From JBQLZQ01 sp052168355 (GTDB taxonomy: Bacteria > Pseudomonadota > Alphaproteobacteria > DSM-16000 > Inquilinaceae): DNA of 64,000 bases. Numbering within the stretch: position 1 is the first letter of the stretch; the number at the start of each line of letters is the position of its first letter. The position numbers and the translations under genes are program-made. This document shows, one piece after another, positions 8,719 through 16,568 of the stretch. The stretch covers positions 9,478-73,477 of the forward strand of contig JBQLZQ010000009.1 of assembly GCA_052168355.1 (NCBI GenBank), written 5' to 3'. Under the pieces are notes generated by a model. That model did not search any database and was not told the origin of the DNA. It saw only the letters and a list, made by a program, of their open reading frames with translations.

Positions 8719-8904
8719 TCAGCCGCGCCGCGGCGCCGGAACCAGATCGGGCTCGCTGCCACCCAACCGTGCCAATCGGCGGGCGCTTTCCCGCTCGATC
8801 AAGGCCTTCAGAGCCTCGCGCACCACGGATGACTTCTCCTTGAGTCCCGTGCAGGCCTGCGCCTTGGCCAGAAGGTCGTCATCGAGCGCCAATGTCGTAC
8901 GCAT
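8719..8904 (-). CDS. VapB-family type II antitoxin, orphan
   Basis: The 61-residue product begins MRTTLALDDDLLAKAQ, the usual ribbon-helix-helix start of VapB antitoxins (VapB/PF09957-like), and continues with KSSVVREALKALIERE. The N-terminal ribbon-helix-helix binds the operator; the C-terminus normally masks VapC. The start at 8904 has AGGAAGG nine bases upstream; an ATG 17 codons earlier lacks a good site and lies close to the operator. The cognate toxin is reduced to a fragment just downstream, so this is an orphan that may still regulate its promoter or neutralise a VapC elsewhere. Confidence 0.82.
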   Translation of the reverse strand: MRTTLALDDDLLAKAQACTGLKEKSSVVREALKALIERESARRLARLGGSEPDLVPAPRRG

Positions 8905-8940
8905 ACGGGATCGCCTTCCTGTTCCAAGGATTTCAGGCAT

Positions 8941-8970
8941 TGATACGTGCATCATATGATACCTGTATCA
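8941..8970. promoter_or_regulatory. VapB operator-like palindrome
   Basis: This 30-base imperfect palindrome has outer arms TGATAC/GTATCA and a centre ATCATATGAT. It lies 37 bases upstream of the vapB start, where VapB-type autoregulation sites are usually found. It also occupies the gap before the end of map. Binding is inferred from position and symmetry. Confidence 0.6.
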
Positions 8971-8999
8971 GTGCCTGATGGGCATGGACTGCGGAGGGC

Positions 9000-9794
9000 T
9001 CAGGTTTGTGACGGCGACAGCGTGAAAATCTCGCAGCCGCTGTCGGTGACGCCGACCGTGTGCTCGAACTGGGCCGACAGGGACCGGTCGCGGGTCACCG
9101 TGGTCCAGCCATCCGCCAGGATCTTCACGTCGGCCTTGCCGGCGTTAAGCATCGGCTCGATGGTGAAGATCATGCCCGGCTCCAGCACCAGGCCCTGACC
9201 GGGCTGGCCGAAATGGGTCACCGTCGGCGCGTCGTGGAACACGCGGCCGATGCCGTGGCCGCAAAAGTCCTGGACGACGGAATAGCCGGCGCGCGCCGCC
9301 ACGCCGGCGCAGGCATGCCCGACATCGCCCAGCGTGGCCCCTGGCCGCACGGCGGCGATGCCGGCCATCAGGGAAGCGTGTGTGGCATCGACAAGACGCC
9401 GCGCCTTCACCGAGATCGACCCCACCGGCATGGTGCGGCTGCTGTCCCCGTACCATCCGTTGAGGATGGGTGATACGTCGACATTCACGATATCGCCGTC
9501 ATGGAGGATCTTGTCGGCTGACGGGATTCCGTGGGTCACCACATGATTGACCGAGATGCAGGTGGCGTGCCTGTAGCCCCTGTAGCCGACCGTGGCCGGC
9601 ACCGCGCCGCGATCGCGCATGAACCGGTCGCACAAGGCATCCAGGGTCGCCGTGCTGACACCGGCACGAAGGTGGGGAACGATGTAGTCGAGGGTGTCGG
9701 CCGCCAGCCGTCCGGCCAGCCGCATGGCGGCGAAGGCTTCCGGACCGTACAGCGGAATGGGCCGGCCACGTTCGCGCTGGGCCGAAACCCTCAT
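9000..9794 (-). CDS. map: type I methionine aminopeptidase
   Basis: The 264-residue cytoplasmic metalloprotease removes the initiator Met from new proteins. All pita-bread-fold ligands are in place: His88 (VVTHGIP), Asp106 and Asp117 for metal, His180 (CGHGIG), Glu213 (TIEPML) and Glu244 (QFEHT). The substrate loop reads SVNHVVTHGIP where the common form is SVNEVVCHGIP, a small departure seen in accessory copies. The gene follows a TetR gene with one base between them, so the two are probably co-transcribed; this is not the usual housekeeping setting for map and suggests an extra copy. A second map would be expected elsewhere in the genome. Confidence 0.9.
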   Translation of the reverse strand: MRVSAQRERGRPIPLYGPEAFAAMRLAGRLAADTLDYIVPHLRAGVSTATLDALCDRFMRDRGAVPATVGYRGYRHATCISVNHVVTHGIPSADKILHDGDIVNVDVSPILNGWYGDSSRTMPVGSISVKARRLVDATHASLMAGIAAVRPGATLGDVGHACAGVAARAGYSVVQDFCGHGIGRVFHDAPTVTHFGQPGQGLVLEPGMIFTIEPMLNAGKADVKILADGWTTVTRDRSLSAQFEHTVGVTDSGCEIFTLSPSQT

Positions 9795-9795
9795 G

Positions 9796-10419
9796 TCAGG
9801 CGGCCCGTCCGCCCGCGCCTTGCGGGACCGGGCGGGCAGGGGCGATCCCGATGGATTGGTGCATCTCGGCGATCATCCGGTCGACATCGTCGGGAATGGT
9901 GTCTCCGGACAAAAGATGCGGCCGGATCGCGGCGATCGGGCCGTCGAAAATCAGAAACCGGGCGCGGGCCGTGATCTCCGCGCCAACCGGTTCGCCGCCG
10001 GCCAGGATCGCCACGCACGCGCGAAATGCGGTGTCCAACGCTTCCTGCCGCCGCCGCAGGTCATCGAGGACCGGTGCGGGCACGGCCTCGTCGAACAGCG
10101 CCTCGCCCTCGTTGAGCAGCAGGAAACGCCCGCCTCGCCGATCGGCCCGTGCCCATGCCGCGATGGCCAGCGCCGCGTCCCGCGCCCGGCCCGCCGAGAG
10201 AAACGGGATGACCCGGGCCGAAAACGCCCCGTGCACCCGGCTCCAGGCCGCCGCCAGGACGGCGGACCGGGACTCGAAGCGATGATAGATCGACCCGGTG
10301 GGGGCGCCCACGCGGCGGGCCAGGGTCGCCATGGTCGCGGCAGACGGCCCGTCCTCCGCCACCAGCGCGATGGCGGCGTCGACAAAGTCTTCGGCGGAAT
10401 AGCGGGCGGTGCGGACCAT
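9796..10419 (-). CDS. TetR-family transcriptional regulator
   Basis: The 207-residue protein has the TetR N-terminal helix-turn-helix (about residues 8-54; TLARRVGAPTGSIYHRFESR is the recognition part) and a helical ligand-binding C-terminal domain of low conservation. TetR proteins are usually repressors released by a small ligand. It is immediately upstream of map on the same strand. The start codon overlaps an AT-rich palindrome that may be its own operator. The ligand and targets are unknown. Confidence 0.88.
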   Translation of the reverse strand: MVRTARYSAEDFVDAAIALVAEDGPSAATMATLARRVGAPTGSIYHRFESRSAVLAAAWSRVHGAFSARVIPFLSAGRARDAALAIAAWARADRRGGRFLLLNEGEALFDEAVPAPVLDDLRRRQEALDTAFRACVAILAGGEPVGAEITARARFLIFDGPIAAIRPHLLSGDTIPDDVDRMIAEMHQSIGIAPARPVPQGAGGRAA

Positions 10420-10429
10420 TTAATTAAAT
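10418..10429. promoter_or_regulatory. AT-rich palindrome at the TetR start
   Basis: ATTTAATTAAAT is a perfect 12-base palindrome overlapping the start codon of the TetR gene, inside an AT-rich stretch (about 10417-10470) that stands out in this GC-rich DNA. It could be an autoregulatory operator or promoter part. The position over the start codon is unusual for a TetR operator, so confidence is low. Confidence 0.3.
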
Positions 10430-10504
10430 TATCAATTCTAGAACGACAAATCAACTTAAGGATAAAGTCTGCCCGATCAACCGTTTCCTAGTTTGGTCAG
10501 TGGT

Positions 10505-10960
10505 TTACAGCTCCAGGTGCAGAAATTGAGTAAATTCGCTCTCGGCGTAACCGCCAAAGGCGGGCCCGTCGGCGAAACCCCGCTTGCGATAGAGGGCCAG
10601 GGCAGGTTCGAAGGCCGGACCTGACCCCGTTTCGAGACTGAGGCGACGGTAACCGCGGGCGCGCGCGACCGCGATGATGTGATCGAGAAGGGCCGCGCCG
10701 ACCCCTTTCCGCAGGTGGGCGGGGTCGGTTCGCATCGATTTGATCTCGCCCGAGACTGCCGACAGCGCCTTCATCGCCCCGCATCCCAGCAGGGCCTCGC
10801 CGTCCCAGGCGGTCCACAGGGTGATGTCGGGCGTCCGCAATCCGGACAGGTCGAGCGCATGGGAATATTCCGGCGGAGACGTGGCTCTCATGCCCGACAG
10901 GTGCAGCGCCAGCAGCGCCCTGATCTCCGGACCGGACAGATCGTCTTCGCGAATATCCAT
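10505..10960 (-). CDS. GNAT-family N-acetyltransferase
   Basis: The 151-residue protein is a single GNAT domain. The acetyl-CoA pyrophosphate loop reads RKGVGAAL at residues 84-91, preceded by the beta-4 strand GEIKSMRTDP and followed by the LETGSGPAF and ALYRKRGF segments typical of the PhnO/ElaA-like small-molecule acetyltransferases. The start at 10960 (MDIREDD) is preferred because the upstream in-frame extension has no domain similarity. The substrate is unknown. It lies just upstream of the TetR-map pair on the same strand, without a clear shared promoter. Confidence 0.85.
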   Translation of the reverse strand: MDIREDDLSGPEIRALLALHLSGMRATSPPEYSHALDLSGLRTPDITLWTAWDGEALLGCGAMKALSAVSGEIKSMRTDPAHLRKGVGAALLDHIIAVARARGYRRLSLETGSGPAFEPALALYRKRGFADGPAFGGYAESEFTQFLHLEL

Positions 10961-11119
10961 CGACGCCACACATCGAGTGTTTCTGACGGAACCATGGCGA
11001 TCGGCAACCGCCACGGGCTCACATGTCATCGGATCTCTTTTTTGACGGACACTCCCGCTTCGCCGCAAGAGCCAAAACGCACGTGGGCCCGCCGTAGGAA
11101 GGCCGGCTCTGCCGATCTT

Positions 11120-11281
11120 TCAGTCCCGCGCAGTTCCGGATGGGCGCTTCTGCAGTCCCCGGATAACCGTACCCATCAGCGCGATGAACCGGGCGCGATC
11201 GGCGTCCGGGAGATCCTGCAGCGCCGCCGCGTTGACCTGACCCGCGGCGGCGACGGCCTGCGCATGAAGGGCCGTTTGCGG
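11120..11281 (-). pseudogene. MarR-family regulator, C-terminal remnant
   Basis: The last 53 codons of this minus-strand frame read like the C-terminal dimerisation helices of a MarR regulator (ALHAQAVAAA...DLPDADRARFIALMGTVI) and end in a TGA. The DNA-binding winged helix is missing: the DNA immediately upstream belongs to the GNAT gene ending at 11305, and the in-frame extension into it has no MarR similarity. It is therefore a truncated remnant, left by a deletion or rearrangement at the end of the catabolic operon. It differs from the intact MarR at 15758-16381. Confidence 0.55.
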
Positions 11282-11304
11282 CGCCGGCCCGCTTGACCGT
11301 CGCC

Positions 11305-11874
11305 TCAGCGGGGCGTGGGGGGCTTGGGGCGCGCCATCACCGTGACCGGCTGGCCCGCATAGGTCGCCTGGCCCTCCTGGACGTACCCCACCTTTCCGGC
11401 AAGACGGAGAGACGCCTGGTGGGCGGGGTCGACGATGCAGACCGTCGAAGGGCTGTCGATAAACCGGTCGGCCCAGTCGACCATCCGCGACACGGCCTCG
11501 GCCGCGAACCCCTGGCCGTGCTCGCCGGCCCTTAGCACCCAGCCCGCCTCCGGCCGCCCGCCCAGGGAGGGCGCGATGTCCCGGCGGTACTCGGCAAAGC
11601 CGACCTCTCCGACAAACCGAAGATCGTCCTTGGCCACCACCACCCAATAGCCAAACCCGAGCAGGGCCCAGTGCCCGGCATACCGTAGCAGCCGGGACCA
11701 CGACGCCTCGCCGGACGACGGCGTTCCGGAGATATGCCGGACGACGGCGGGGTCGGCCCACATCGCGGCGCTGTCGTCGAAATCGCCGGGCCCGTGACCG
11801 CGCAGGATCAAACGCGGCGTCTCCAGAAGTGGGGCGCGATCGAATGCGGGTATCGGGCCCTCCACGCCCGTCAT
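11305..11874 (-). CDS. GNAT-family N-acetyltransferase (RimJ/RimL-like)
   Basis: The 189-residue protein belongs to the Acetyltransf_3 group: it starts with the typical LLETPRLILRG strand, has a WVVVAKDDLRFVGEVGF beta sheet and an acetyl-CoA segment GEHGQGFAAEAVS. Its ATG overlaps the TGA of the M20 peptidase gene (ATGA), making it the last gene of the minus-strand catabolic operon. Members of this group acetylate protein N-termini, amino acids or antibiotics; in this context acetylation of an amine released from the transported compound, or self-protection, is plausible but inferred. Confidence 0.85.
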   Translation of the reverse strand: MTGVEGPIPAFDRAPLLETPRLILRGHGPGDFDDSAAMWADPAVVRHISGTPSSGEASWSRLLRYAGHWALLGFGYWVVVAKDDLRFVGEVGFAEYRRDIAPSLGGRPEAGWVLRAGEHGQGFAAEAVSRMVDWADRFIDSPSTVCIVDPAHQASLRLAGKVGYVQEGQATYAGQPVTVMARPKPPTPR

Positions 11875-13289
11875 TCCGACGGATAGCGAAAGGCGGCGTA
11901 GTCTTCGGGTGTGTGCGCCCCGAGGCGGCGCAGAATGGCGGTCCAGGCGGCGACGCCCTCGTCGATGGCGCTCAGCCGCAGGAACTCGTTCGGCGCGTGA
12001 TAATCCTCGTCGGCGGTGGCGAACGAGAACATCACGGTGTCGATGCCCAATGTGCGAGAAACGATCTCCGTCAGGGGCAAGGTCGCGCCGATCCGCACCC
12101 GCACGGGACGCACCCCGGTCGTCTCCTCCAGCGCGTCTTCGGCCGCGATCAGCAGGGGATGATCGGCCGGGACGGCATAGGCGGCGGCCGACCCGCGTTC
12201 GTCCACGACCGTGATCCGGGCCCCCGGCGGGCACCGCGCCTCCAGGTGCCGGATGACCGACTCCCGGACGCGGTCCGGATCCTGACCGGGGACCAGGCGC
12301 ATGGTGAATTTGGCGTGGGCCAGGTTGGGGATCACAGTCTTCGATCCGGCGCCGGTATACCCGCCCCACATCCCGTTGACGTCCAGCGTCGGACGCAGCC
12401 ACAGCCGTTCAAGAAAGCCGTAGCCGGGCTCGCCATAGGGCACTGTGTCCAGATCGGCGAACAGGCGCGCCTCGTCCAAGGGGATGGCCGCGATCTCCGC
12501 CCGCTCGGCGTCGGTCGGTTCCGCCACCCCGTCCAGAAAGCCGGCGACCGCGATGCGCCCCTCGCCATCGCGCAGTGACGCGACCAGCGCCGCCATGACA
12601 TGAAGGGCGTTGGGCGCAACGCCGCCATAGCGCCCCGAATGCAGATCCTTCACGGCCGTGCGCACCGCGATCTCGAACCCGCAATTGCCGCGCGAGCCGA
12701 CATTGATGCTGACCAGGTCGGGCCGCCAGCGCGCGCCGTCGGCCGACAGGATGGCATCGGCCCGCAGCAGGTCGCGGTACCGGGTGAGGATCGGCGTCAG
12801 CGACGGGCTGCCGGTTTCCTCCTCGCCTTCGATCAGGATCCGCACATTGACGGGCAGGGCGCCCTCGACCGCCAGAAAGGCCGCCAGGGTTTCCAACGCG
12901 ATCAGGGTCGGCCCCTTGTCGTCGGAGGCGCCGCGCCCATAAAGCCGGCCGTCCCGTTCCGTGGCCTCGAACGGTGGTGTATGCCACAGTCCGACGGGGT
13001 CCGGCGGCTGCACGTCGTAATGGCCGTAGACCAGGATGGTCGGCTTGCCGGGCGCTCCCAGCCAGTCGGCGTACAGCGCCGGATGGCCCGACCCGTCATC
13101 GGCTGCCAGCCGCCGCAGATTGGCGAAGCCGGCATCGGCGAGGCGCGCCTCGATCAGCCGCCGCGCGTCTTCCATGCCGTCGGCATAGGCCGGGTCCGTG
13201 CTTACGGACGGACAGGCGATCAGGTCCCGGATCCGCGCGATGATCGCGTCCCGCCGGGTCCGTGCGTGGGCCTGGACCGGGTCGGTCAC
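11871..13289 (-). CDS. M20-family dipeptidase/amidohydrolase
   Basis: The 472-residue protein is an M20 metallopeptidase of the carnosinase-like branch. Zinc ligands and catalytic residues are visible: His90 and Asp92 (YGHYDVQPPDP), Asp123 (GASDDKG) and the acidic pair in EGEEETGS (about 156-157). The dimerisation domain fills about 200-350. Enzymes of this branch hydrolyse dipeptides or related amide bonds in the cytoplasm. The start is a GTG at 13289 that overlaps the SDR stop (GTGA); the upstream in-frame extension is the SDR gene read out of frame. The dipeptide-type ABC importer 3 kb away fits an uptake-then-hydrolysis role. Confidence 0.92.
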   Translation of the reverse strand: MTDPVQAHARTRRDAIIARIRDLIACPSVSTDPAYADGMEDARRLIEARLADAGFANLRRLAADDGSGHPALYADWLGAPGKPTILVYGHYDVQPPDPVGLWHTPPFEATERDGRLYGRGASDDKGPTLIALETLAAFLAVEGALPVNVRILIEGEEETGSPSLTPILTRYRDLLRADAILSADGARWRPDLVSINVGSRGNCGFEIAVRTAVKDLHSGRYGGVAPNALHVMAALVASLRDGEGRIAVAGFLDGVAEPTDAERAEIAAIPLDEARLFADLDTVPYGEPGYGFLERLWLRPTLDVNGMWGGYTGAGSKTVIPNLAHAKFTMRLVPGQDPDRVRESVIRHLEARCPPGARITVVDERGSAAAYAVPADHPLLIAAEDALEETTGVRPVRVRIGATLPLTEIVSRTLGIDTVMFSFATADEDYHAPNEFLRLSAIDEGVAAWTAILRRLGAHTPEDYAAFRYPSE

Positions 13290-14029
13290 GACACGCCGCC
13301 ATCGACGGACAGGATCTGGCCGGTGATCCAGCCCGCGTCGTCGCCGGCCAGAAAGGCGGCGGCGGCGGCGATGTCCTCGGGCCGGCCCAGGCGGCGCGTA
13401 TGGATGCGCTCCACCAGCTTTTCCTGCCCGTCGGGGCCATAGCTGTCCCACTGGGCCCGGGTCGCGGGATTGGACAGCACGAACCCGGGCGCGACGGAAT
13501 TGACCGTCACGCCATGGGGCCCCAGCTCCAGACTGAGCTGCTTGGTCAGCCCGACCAGCGCGTGCTTGGCCGCCGCGTAGGCCTGGATGCCGGTCAGGCT
13601 GGGGCGGAGGCCGGCGCCAGAGCTGATCGTCACGATCCGGCCCCAGCCGGCATCGCGCATGGCCGGCGCGGCAGCCTGGGCCAGAAAGAAGGCGCTGTCC
13701 ACATTGGCCGCGAAGACCGTGCGCCAGTCGCCTTCGGACACGGTCTCGACCGGCCTTGCGGTCTGGCCGCAGACACCCCCCGCCGCCGATACCAGGATCG
13801 CCGGCGCGCCATGGTCGCGCGTCACCCGGGCCAGGAGGTCCATGACCTGATCCCGGACACCCAGATTGGTGGCAACCGCCGGCAGACCGAGCGTCTGGCA
13901 CGCCCGGTCGAAATCCTGTCCCGGCAGATCGGTGACCACGACCTTGGCGCCGTCCCGGGCCAGCCGGGCCGCGATGGCCGCGCCGATCCCCCCGATGACG
14001 CCGGTCACAAGGGCCGTCCTGCCGCTCAC
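13286..14029 (-). CDS. SDR-family NAD(P)-dependent oxidoreductase
   Basis: The 247-residue protein is a classical short-chain dehydrogenase. The nucleotide fingerprint TGVIGGIG is at residues 9-16, the catalytic Ser in ISSGAG near 137, and YAAAK at 151-155; it ends with the common SVDGGVS tail. The usual NNAG motif is SAAGG here (81-85), a tolerated variation. It oxidises or reduces a hydroxyl/keto group on an unknown substrate. Both ends overlap neighbours by four bases (GTGA), so it is translated within the same operon as the ketopantoate-reductase-like and M20 genes. Confidence 0.9.
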   Translation of the reverse strand: MSGRTALVTGVIGGIGAAIAARLARDGAKVVVTDLPGQDFDRACQTLGLPAVATNLGVRDQVMDLLARVTRDHGAPAILVSAAGGVCGQTARPVETVSEGDWRTVFAANVDSAFFLAQAAAPAMRDAGWGRIVTISSGAGLRPSLTGIQAYAAAKHALVGLTKQLSLELGPHGVTVNSVAPGFVLSNPATRAQWDSYGPDGQEKLVERIHTRRLGRPEDIAAAAAFLAGDDAGWITGQILSVDGGVS

Positions 14030-15045
14030 GCCACGTGCTCGGTGAGGGCCGCAAAGGTTTCCGCCGACATCGGCCGCCGGCCTTCCTCGATATCGTGGAT
14101 CAGCTCGACAAGCCGATGCAGCAGCGGCGCGGCCACGCCGTGCCCGTCGGCGATCCGGGCCACCGTGGCGACCTGCGGGTCGACCTCCGTGCGGCGCTTG
14201 CGCACCGCCAGATCGCGCCAGATCCCGGTGTGGGTCTTGGCGGTCCGGGAATTGAAATCGGCCAGGCGGGCAAGACATTCCCGCGCCGCGCTTTCCGGCG
14301 CGCCGGGCAGGAACGCCGCCGGCTCGAAGCCGTTGAACGGACGCGGCGCCACGCCTTCCGCCCGCGCCGTCAGCATGACCTCGCGGGCAAGACCGATCAG
14401 GGCGTCCCGGCGGGTCGGGTCGGCGAAATTGGCGGTCATGCTGTCGTTGGTGAGCGCCGTGGCGAACAGCATGGCGCCATAACCCAGCTTGCCCCACAGA
14501 TAGCCCCAGATATCGTCGGTCAGAACGGCATCCGGCTCGAAGATCGTGAGAAGGCGGTGCATGTCCCGGGTGCGGTCGCGGATCGCGCCGTCGATCTCTC
14601 CCACCACCACGGCCCCGCGGTTGCCGAACAGGATCCGCCCCGGACCCTGCCAGTCGGCGCCGAAATTGACGAAGGCGCCCATGGTCCGGCCGGGGCCGGC
14701 GATGTCCGCGATCACCCGCTCGTTCAGCCCGTTCTGCGCCGACAACACGAACCCGTCCTCCGCCAGATGGGGCAGAAGCGCCGCCATGGCGTCCTCCGTC
14801 GCCTGCGCCTTGACCGCCAGCACGATACGGCGATAGACGCCGTCGAGGGCATCGGGCGTGACCGTCGGCACGATCCGGGCGAAGGTTTCGACCGGCCCTT
14901 CGATGGCCAGACCGTCCCGGGAACACACTTCGGCGTGTTCGGGCACGATGTCGACCATCCGGACCGGGACGCCGGCCCGCGCCCAATAGGCGCCCAGGGT
15001 TCCGCCGATGGCCCCGGCGCCCCAGATCAGGATCTCATCGGTCAC
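14026..15045 (-). CDS. ketopantoate reductase-family (PanE/ApbA-like) dehydrogenase
   Basis: The 339-residue protein has the PanE fold: N-terminal GAGAIGG dinucleotide motif at 9-15, QNG at 104-106, and the catalytic-type Lys186 in WGKLGYGAM. It is longer than E. coli PanE (about 303) and lies in a catabolic operon, so it is probably a paralogue acting on another 2-keto or 2-hydroxy acid and not the pantothenate enzyme. The GTG start at 15045 overlaps the creatininase stop (GTGA). Cytoplasmic, NADPH-dependent by family. Confidence 0.87.
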   Translation of the reverse strand: MTDEILIWGAGAIGGTLGAYWARAGVPVRMVDIVPEHAEVCSRDGLAIEGPVETFARIVPTVTPDALDGVYRRIVLAVKAQATEDAMAALLPHLAEDGFVLSAQNGLNERVIADIAGPGRTMGAFVNFGADWQGPGRILFGNRGAVVVGEIDGAIRDRTRDMHRLLTIFEPDAVLTDDIWGYLWGKLGYGAMLFATALTNDSMTANFADPTRRDALIGLAREVMLTARAEGVAPRPFNGFEPAAFLPGAPESAARECLARLADFNSRTAKTHTGIWRDLAVRKRRTEVDPQVATVARIADGHGVAAPLLHRLVELIHDIEEGRRPMSAETFAALTEHVA

Positions 15046-15761
15046 GCCCCGTCCTCCATGTCGGGCCATGGTCCTTCCAGCGCCGCGCGGGTCTCCGCCA
15101 CGCCGCAGTCCCATATTGCCTGCATCTCGGAGTCGGGCCGTTGCCAGGGCCCGCCGAACGCGCCGTCGCCCAGCAGCGCCCGCGCCCGCGCCGGCGGCGA
15201 CACGCGGATCAGGCCGCTGTCCACGCCGGGTTTGCTGCCCTTGGGCACCTGGGTCCGCGGCAGGCGGGTCCAGGGAAAATTCTCCATCCAGTTGGCATGG
15301 CTGCCGGTCGGATCGATGGACTGCACCTTTTCCCAGGTCTTTGGCGCCTTCCACCATTCATGGAACTTGACCGAGATGTCGCCATGCTCCGCCATCAGCT
15401 CTTGCGCCAGGGCCCCGACGGGCGCGTTGCCGCCATGGCCGTTGACGATCAGGATCCGCCGGAAACCGGAACGGCGGGCCGAGGCGACAAGGTCCCGCAT
15501 CACCGCCAGCAGGGTCTCCACCCGCAGGCTGACCGTGCCGGGATAATCGGTGAAGTAGGGCGCCAGGCCGAACGGCATGACGGGATAGACCGGGATGTCC
15601 AGCGGTTCGGCCGCCTCCAGCGCCACCCGTTCGGCCAGGATCATGTCGACGCACAGCGACAGCTGCGCGTGCTGCTCGGTCGAGCCGATGGGCAGGACGC
15701 AGCGGCGGTCGCGGGCGACCGCGGCCTCGACGTCCATCCAGTTCATGTCGGCGATCTTCAT
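15042..15761 (-). CDS. creatininase-family amidohydrolase
   Basis: The 239-residue protein belongs to the creatininase/FAPy-deformylase family, which opens cyclic amides or removes formyl/amide groups using Zn or Mn. Metal ligand motifs are present: GSTEQH with Glu29 and His31, Asp39 at the end of the AQLSLCVD variant, and NGHGGN near residue 108. Length matches the family. It is the first enzyme gene of the minus-strand operon and overlaps the MarR gene by ATGA. By context it may open a lactam or hydantoin-like ring before the M20 step (inference). Confidence 0.9.
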   Translation of the reverse strand: MKIADMNWMDVEAAVARDRRCVLPIGSTEQHAQLSLCVDMILAERVALEAAEPLDIPVYPVMPFGLAPYFTDYPGTVSLRVETLLAVMRDLVASARRSGFRRILIVNGHGGNAPVGALAQELMAEHGDISVKFHEWWKAPKTWEKVQSIDPTGSHANWMENFPWTRLPRTQVPKGSKPGVDSGLIRVSPPARARALLGDGAFGGPWQRPDSEMQAIWDCGVAETRAALEGPWPDMEDGA

Positions 15762-16381
15762 GGGCGTTTGGCGCTCCTTATCGGCGCTGCCGACACCGGC
15801 GGGGGCGCCGTGGCGGGGAGATCGGGGATGAAATCGGGCCAGGTATCGGCGCTGCGCACCACCCGGGCCAGAAGATGGGCGAGGGTGGATTGCTCCTCAT
15901 CGCTGAGGGCCGCCAGCATGGTGCGCTCATGGGCTTCGAAGGCCGGCAGCGTTTCCCGGAACAGCGCCCACCCCTTGGCCGACAGGTTCAGCGGCTGGTT
16001 GCGGCCCAGGCCCTTGACCTTCGTCTGCACGATCAGGCCGAGTTCCGTGAGTCGGGCGACCGCGCGGGACAGGGTGGGTTTGGGAAACCCCGAGGAGTCG
16101 CTGATGTCTCGCGCCTGGCCGCCGTCGCTGAGCGCCAGCGAGTAGATGACCACGTACTCGACCCGGCTCAGCCCGTACGCGCGCTTGATCCAGTCATACA
16201 GAGGCGTGTTGTAGCGCAGGGCCAGATAGTTCAAGCGAAAGGCGAACCAGCAAGGATTGTTCCACAGCTTGGCGTCCAGCATCCTGTCCACCCCGGAGAC
16301 ACCGGGTTCCGGGGTCAGGCGGGTCACTTTATCGGGCGTTTTCCGCGCCGGACGGCCGGCGGTCGTGCGGGTTCTGGTCAC
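15758..16381 (-). CDS. MarR-family transcriptional regulator
   Basis: The 207-residue protein has a MarR winged helix (about 60-150): ARDISDSSGFPKPTLSRAVARL is the recognition region and the KGLGRNQPLNLSAKG wing follows. An N-terminal extension of about 40 basic residues precedes the domain. It is the first gene of the catabolic operon and is divergent from the dipeptide-ABC genes, so it probably controls both through the 187-base space between them. MarR repressors respond to small, often aromatic or phenolic, ligands; here the transported substrate or a product is likely. Confidence 0.9.
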   Translation of the reverse strand: MTRTRTTAGRPARKTPDKVTRLTPEPGVSGVDRMLDAKLWNNPCWFAFRLNYLALRYNTPLYDWIKRAYGLSRVEYVVIYSLALSDGGQARDISDSSGFPKPTLSRAVARLTELGLIVQTKVKGLGRNQPLNLSAKGWALFRETLPAFEAHERTMLAALSDEEQSTLAHLLARVVRSADTWPDFIPDLPATAPPPVSAAPIRSAKRP

Positions 16382-16503
16382 GGGGAGCCCTGGAGCCTTC
16401 TTGATGGTGGGACATGACCGGCCCCGCGCTGACGCAGGGCCGGGCGGTGCGGGTCACATCGAACTTGACGGATGGGAGTGTAGCGATCATCGTTCCCTGA
16501 GCA

Positions 16504-16519
16504 AGTTCCAAATAGAACT
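16504..16519. promoter_or_regulatory. candidate MarR operator in divergent promoter region
   Basis: AGTTC-N6-GAACT (16504-16519) is a perfect inverted repeat with 5-base arms and a 6-base spacer. It sits between the divergent MarR gene (start 16381) and the ABC substrate-binding gene (start 16569). MarR sites are usually 16-20 bp palindromes of this form. Whether it is bound is inferred. Confidence 0.45.
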
Positions 16520-16568
16520 CGGATCGGTGGCCGAACCGCCGGTCGGACCCAACAGGAGTAGGCAACGG

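Noticed and set aside
13289..14054. Upstream extension of the M20 peptidase frame
   Set aside because: The extra residues are the SDR gene read in another frame; the GTG at 13289, overlapping the SDR stop, fits the operon pattern.
16382..16568. A sigma-54 promoter for the importer operon
   Set aside because: No GG-N10-GC core with the TGGCAC/TTGC boxes could be seen.
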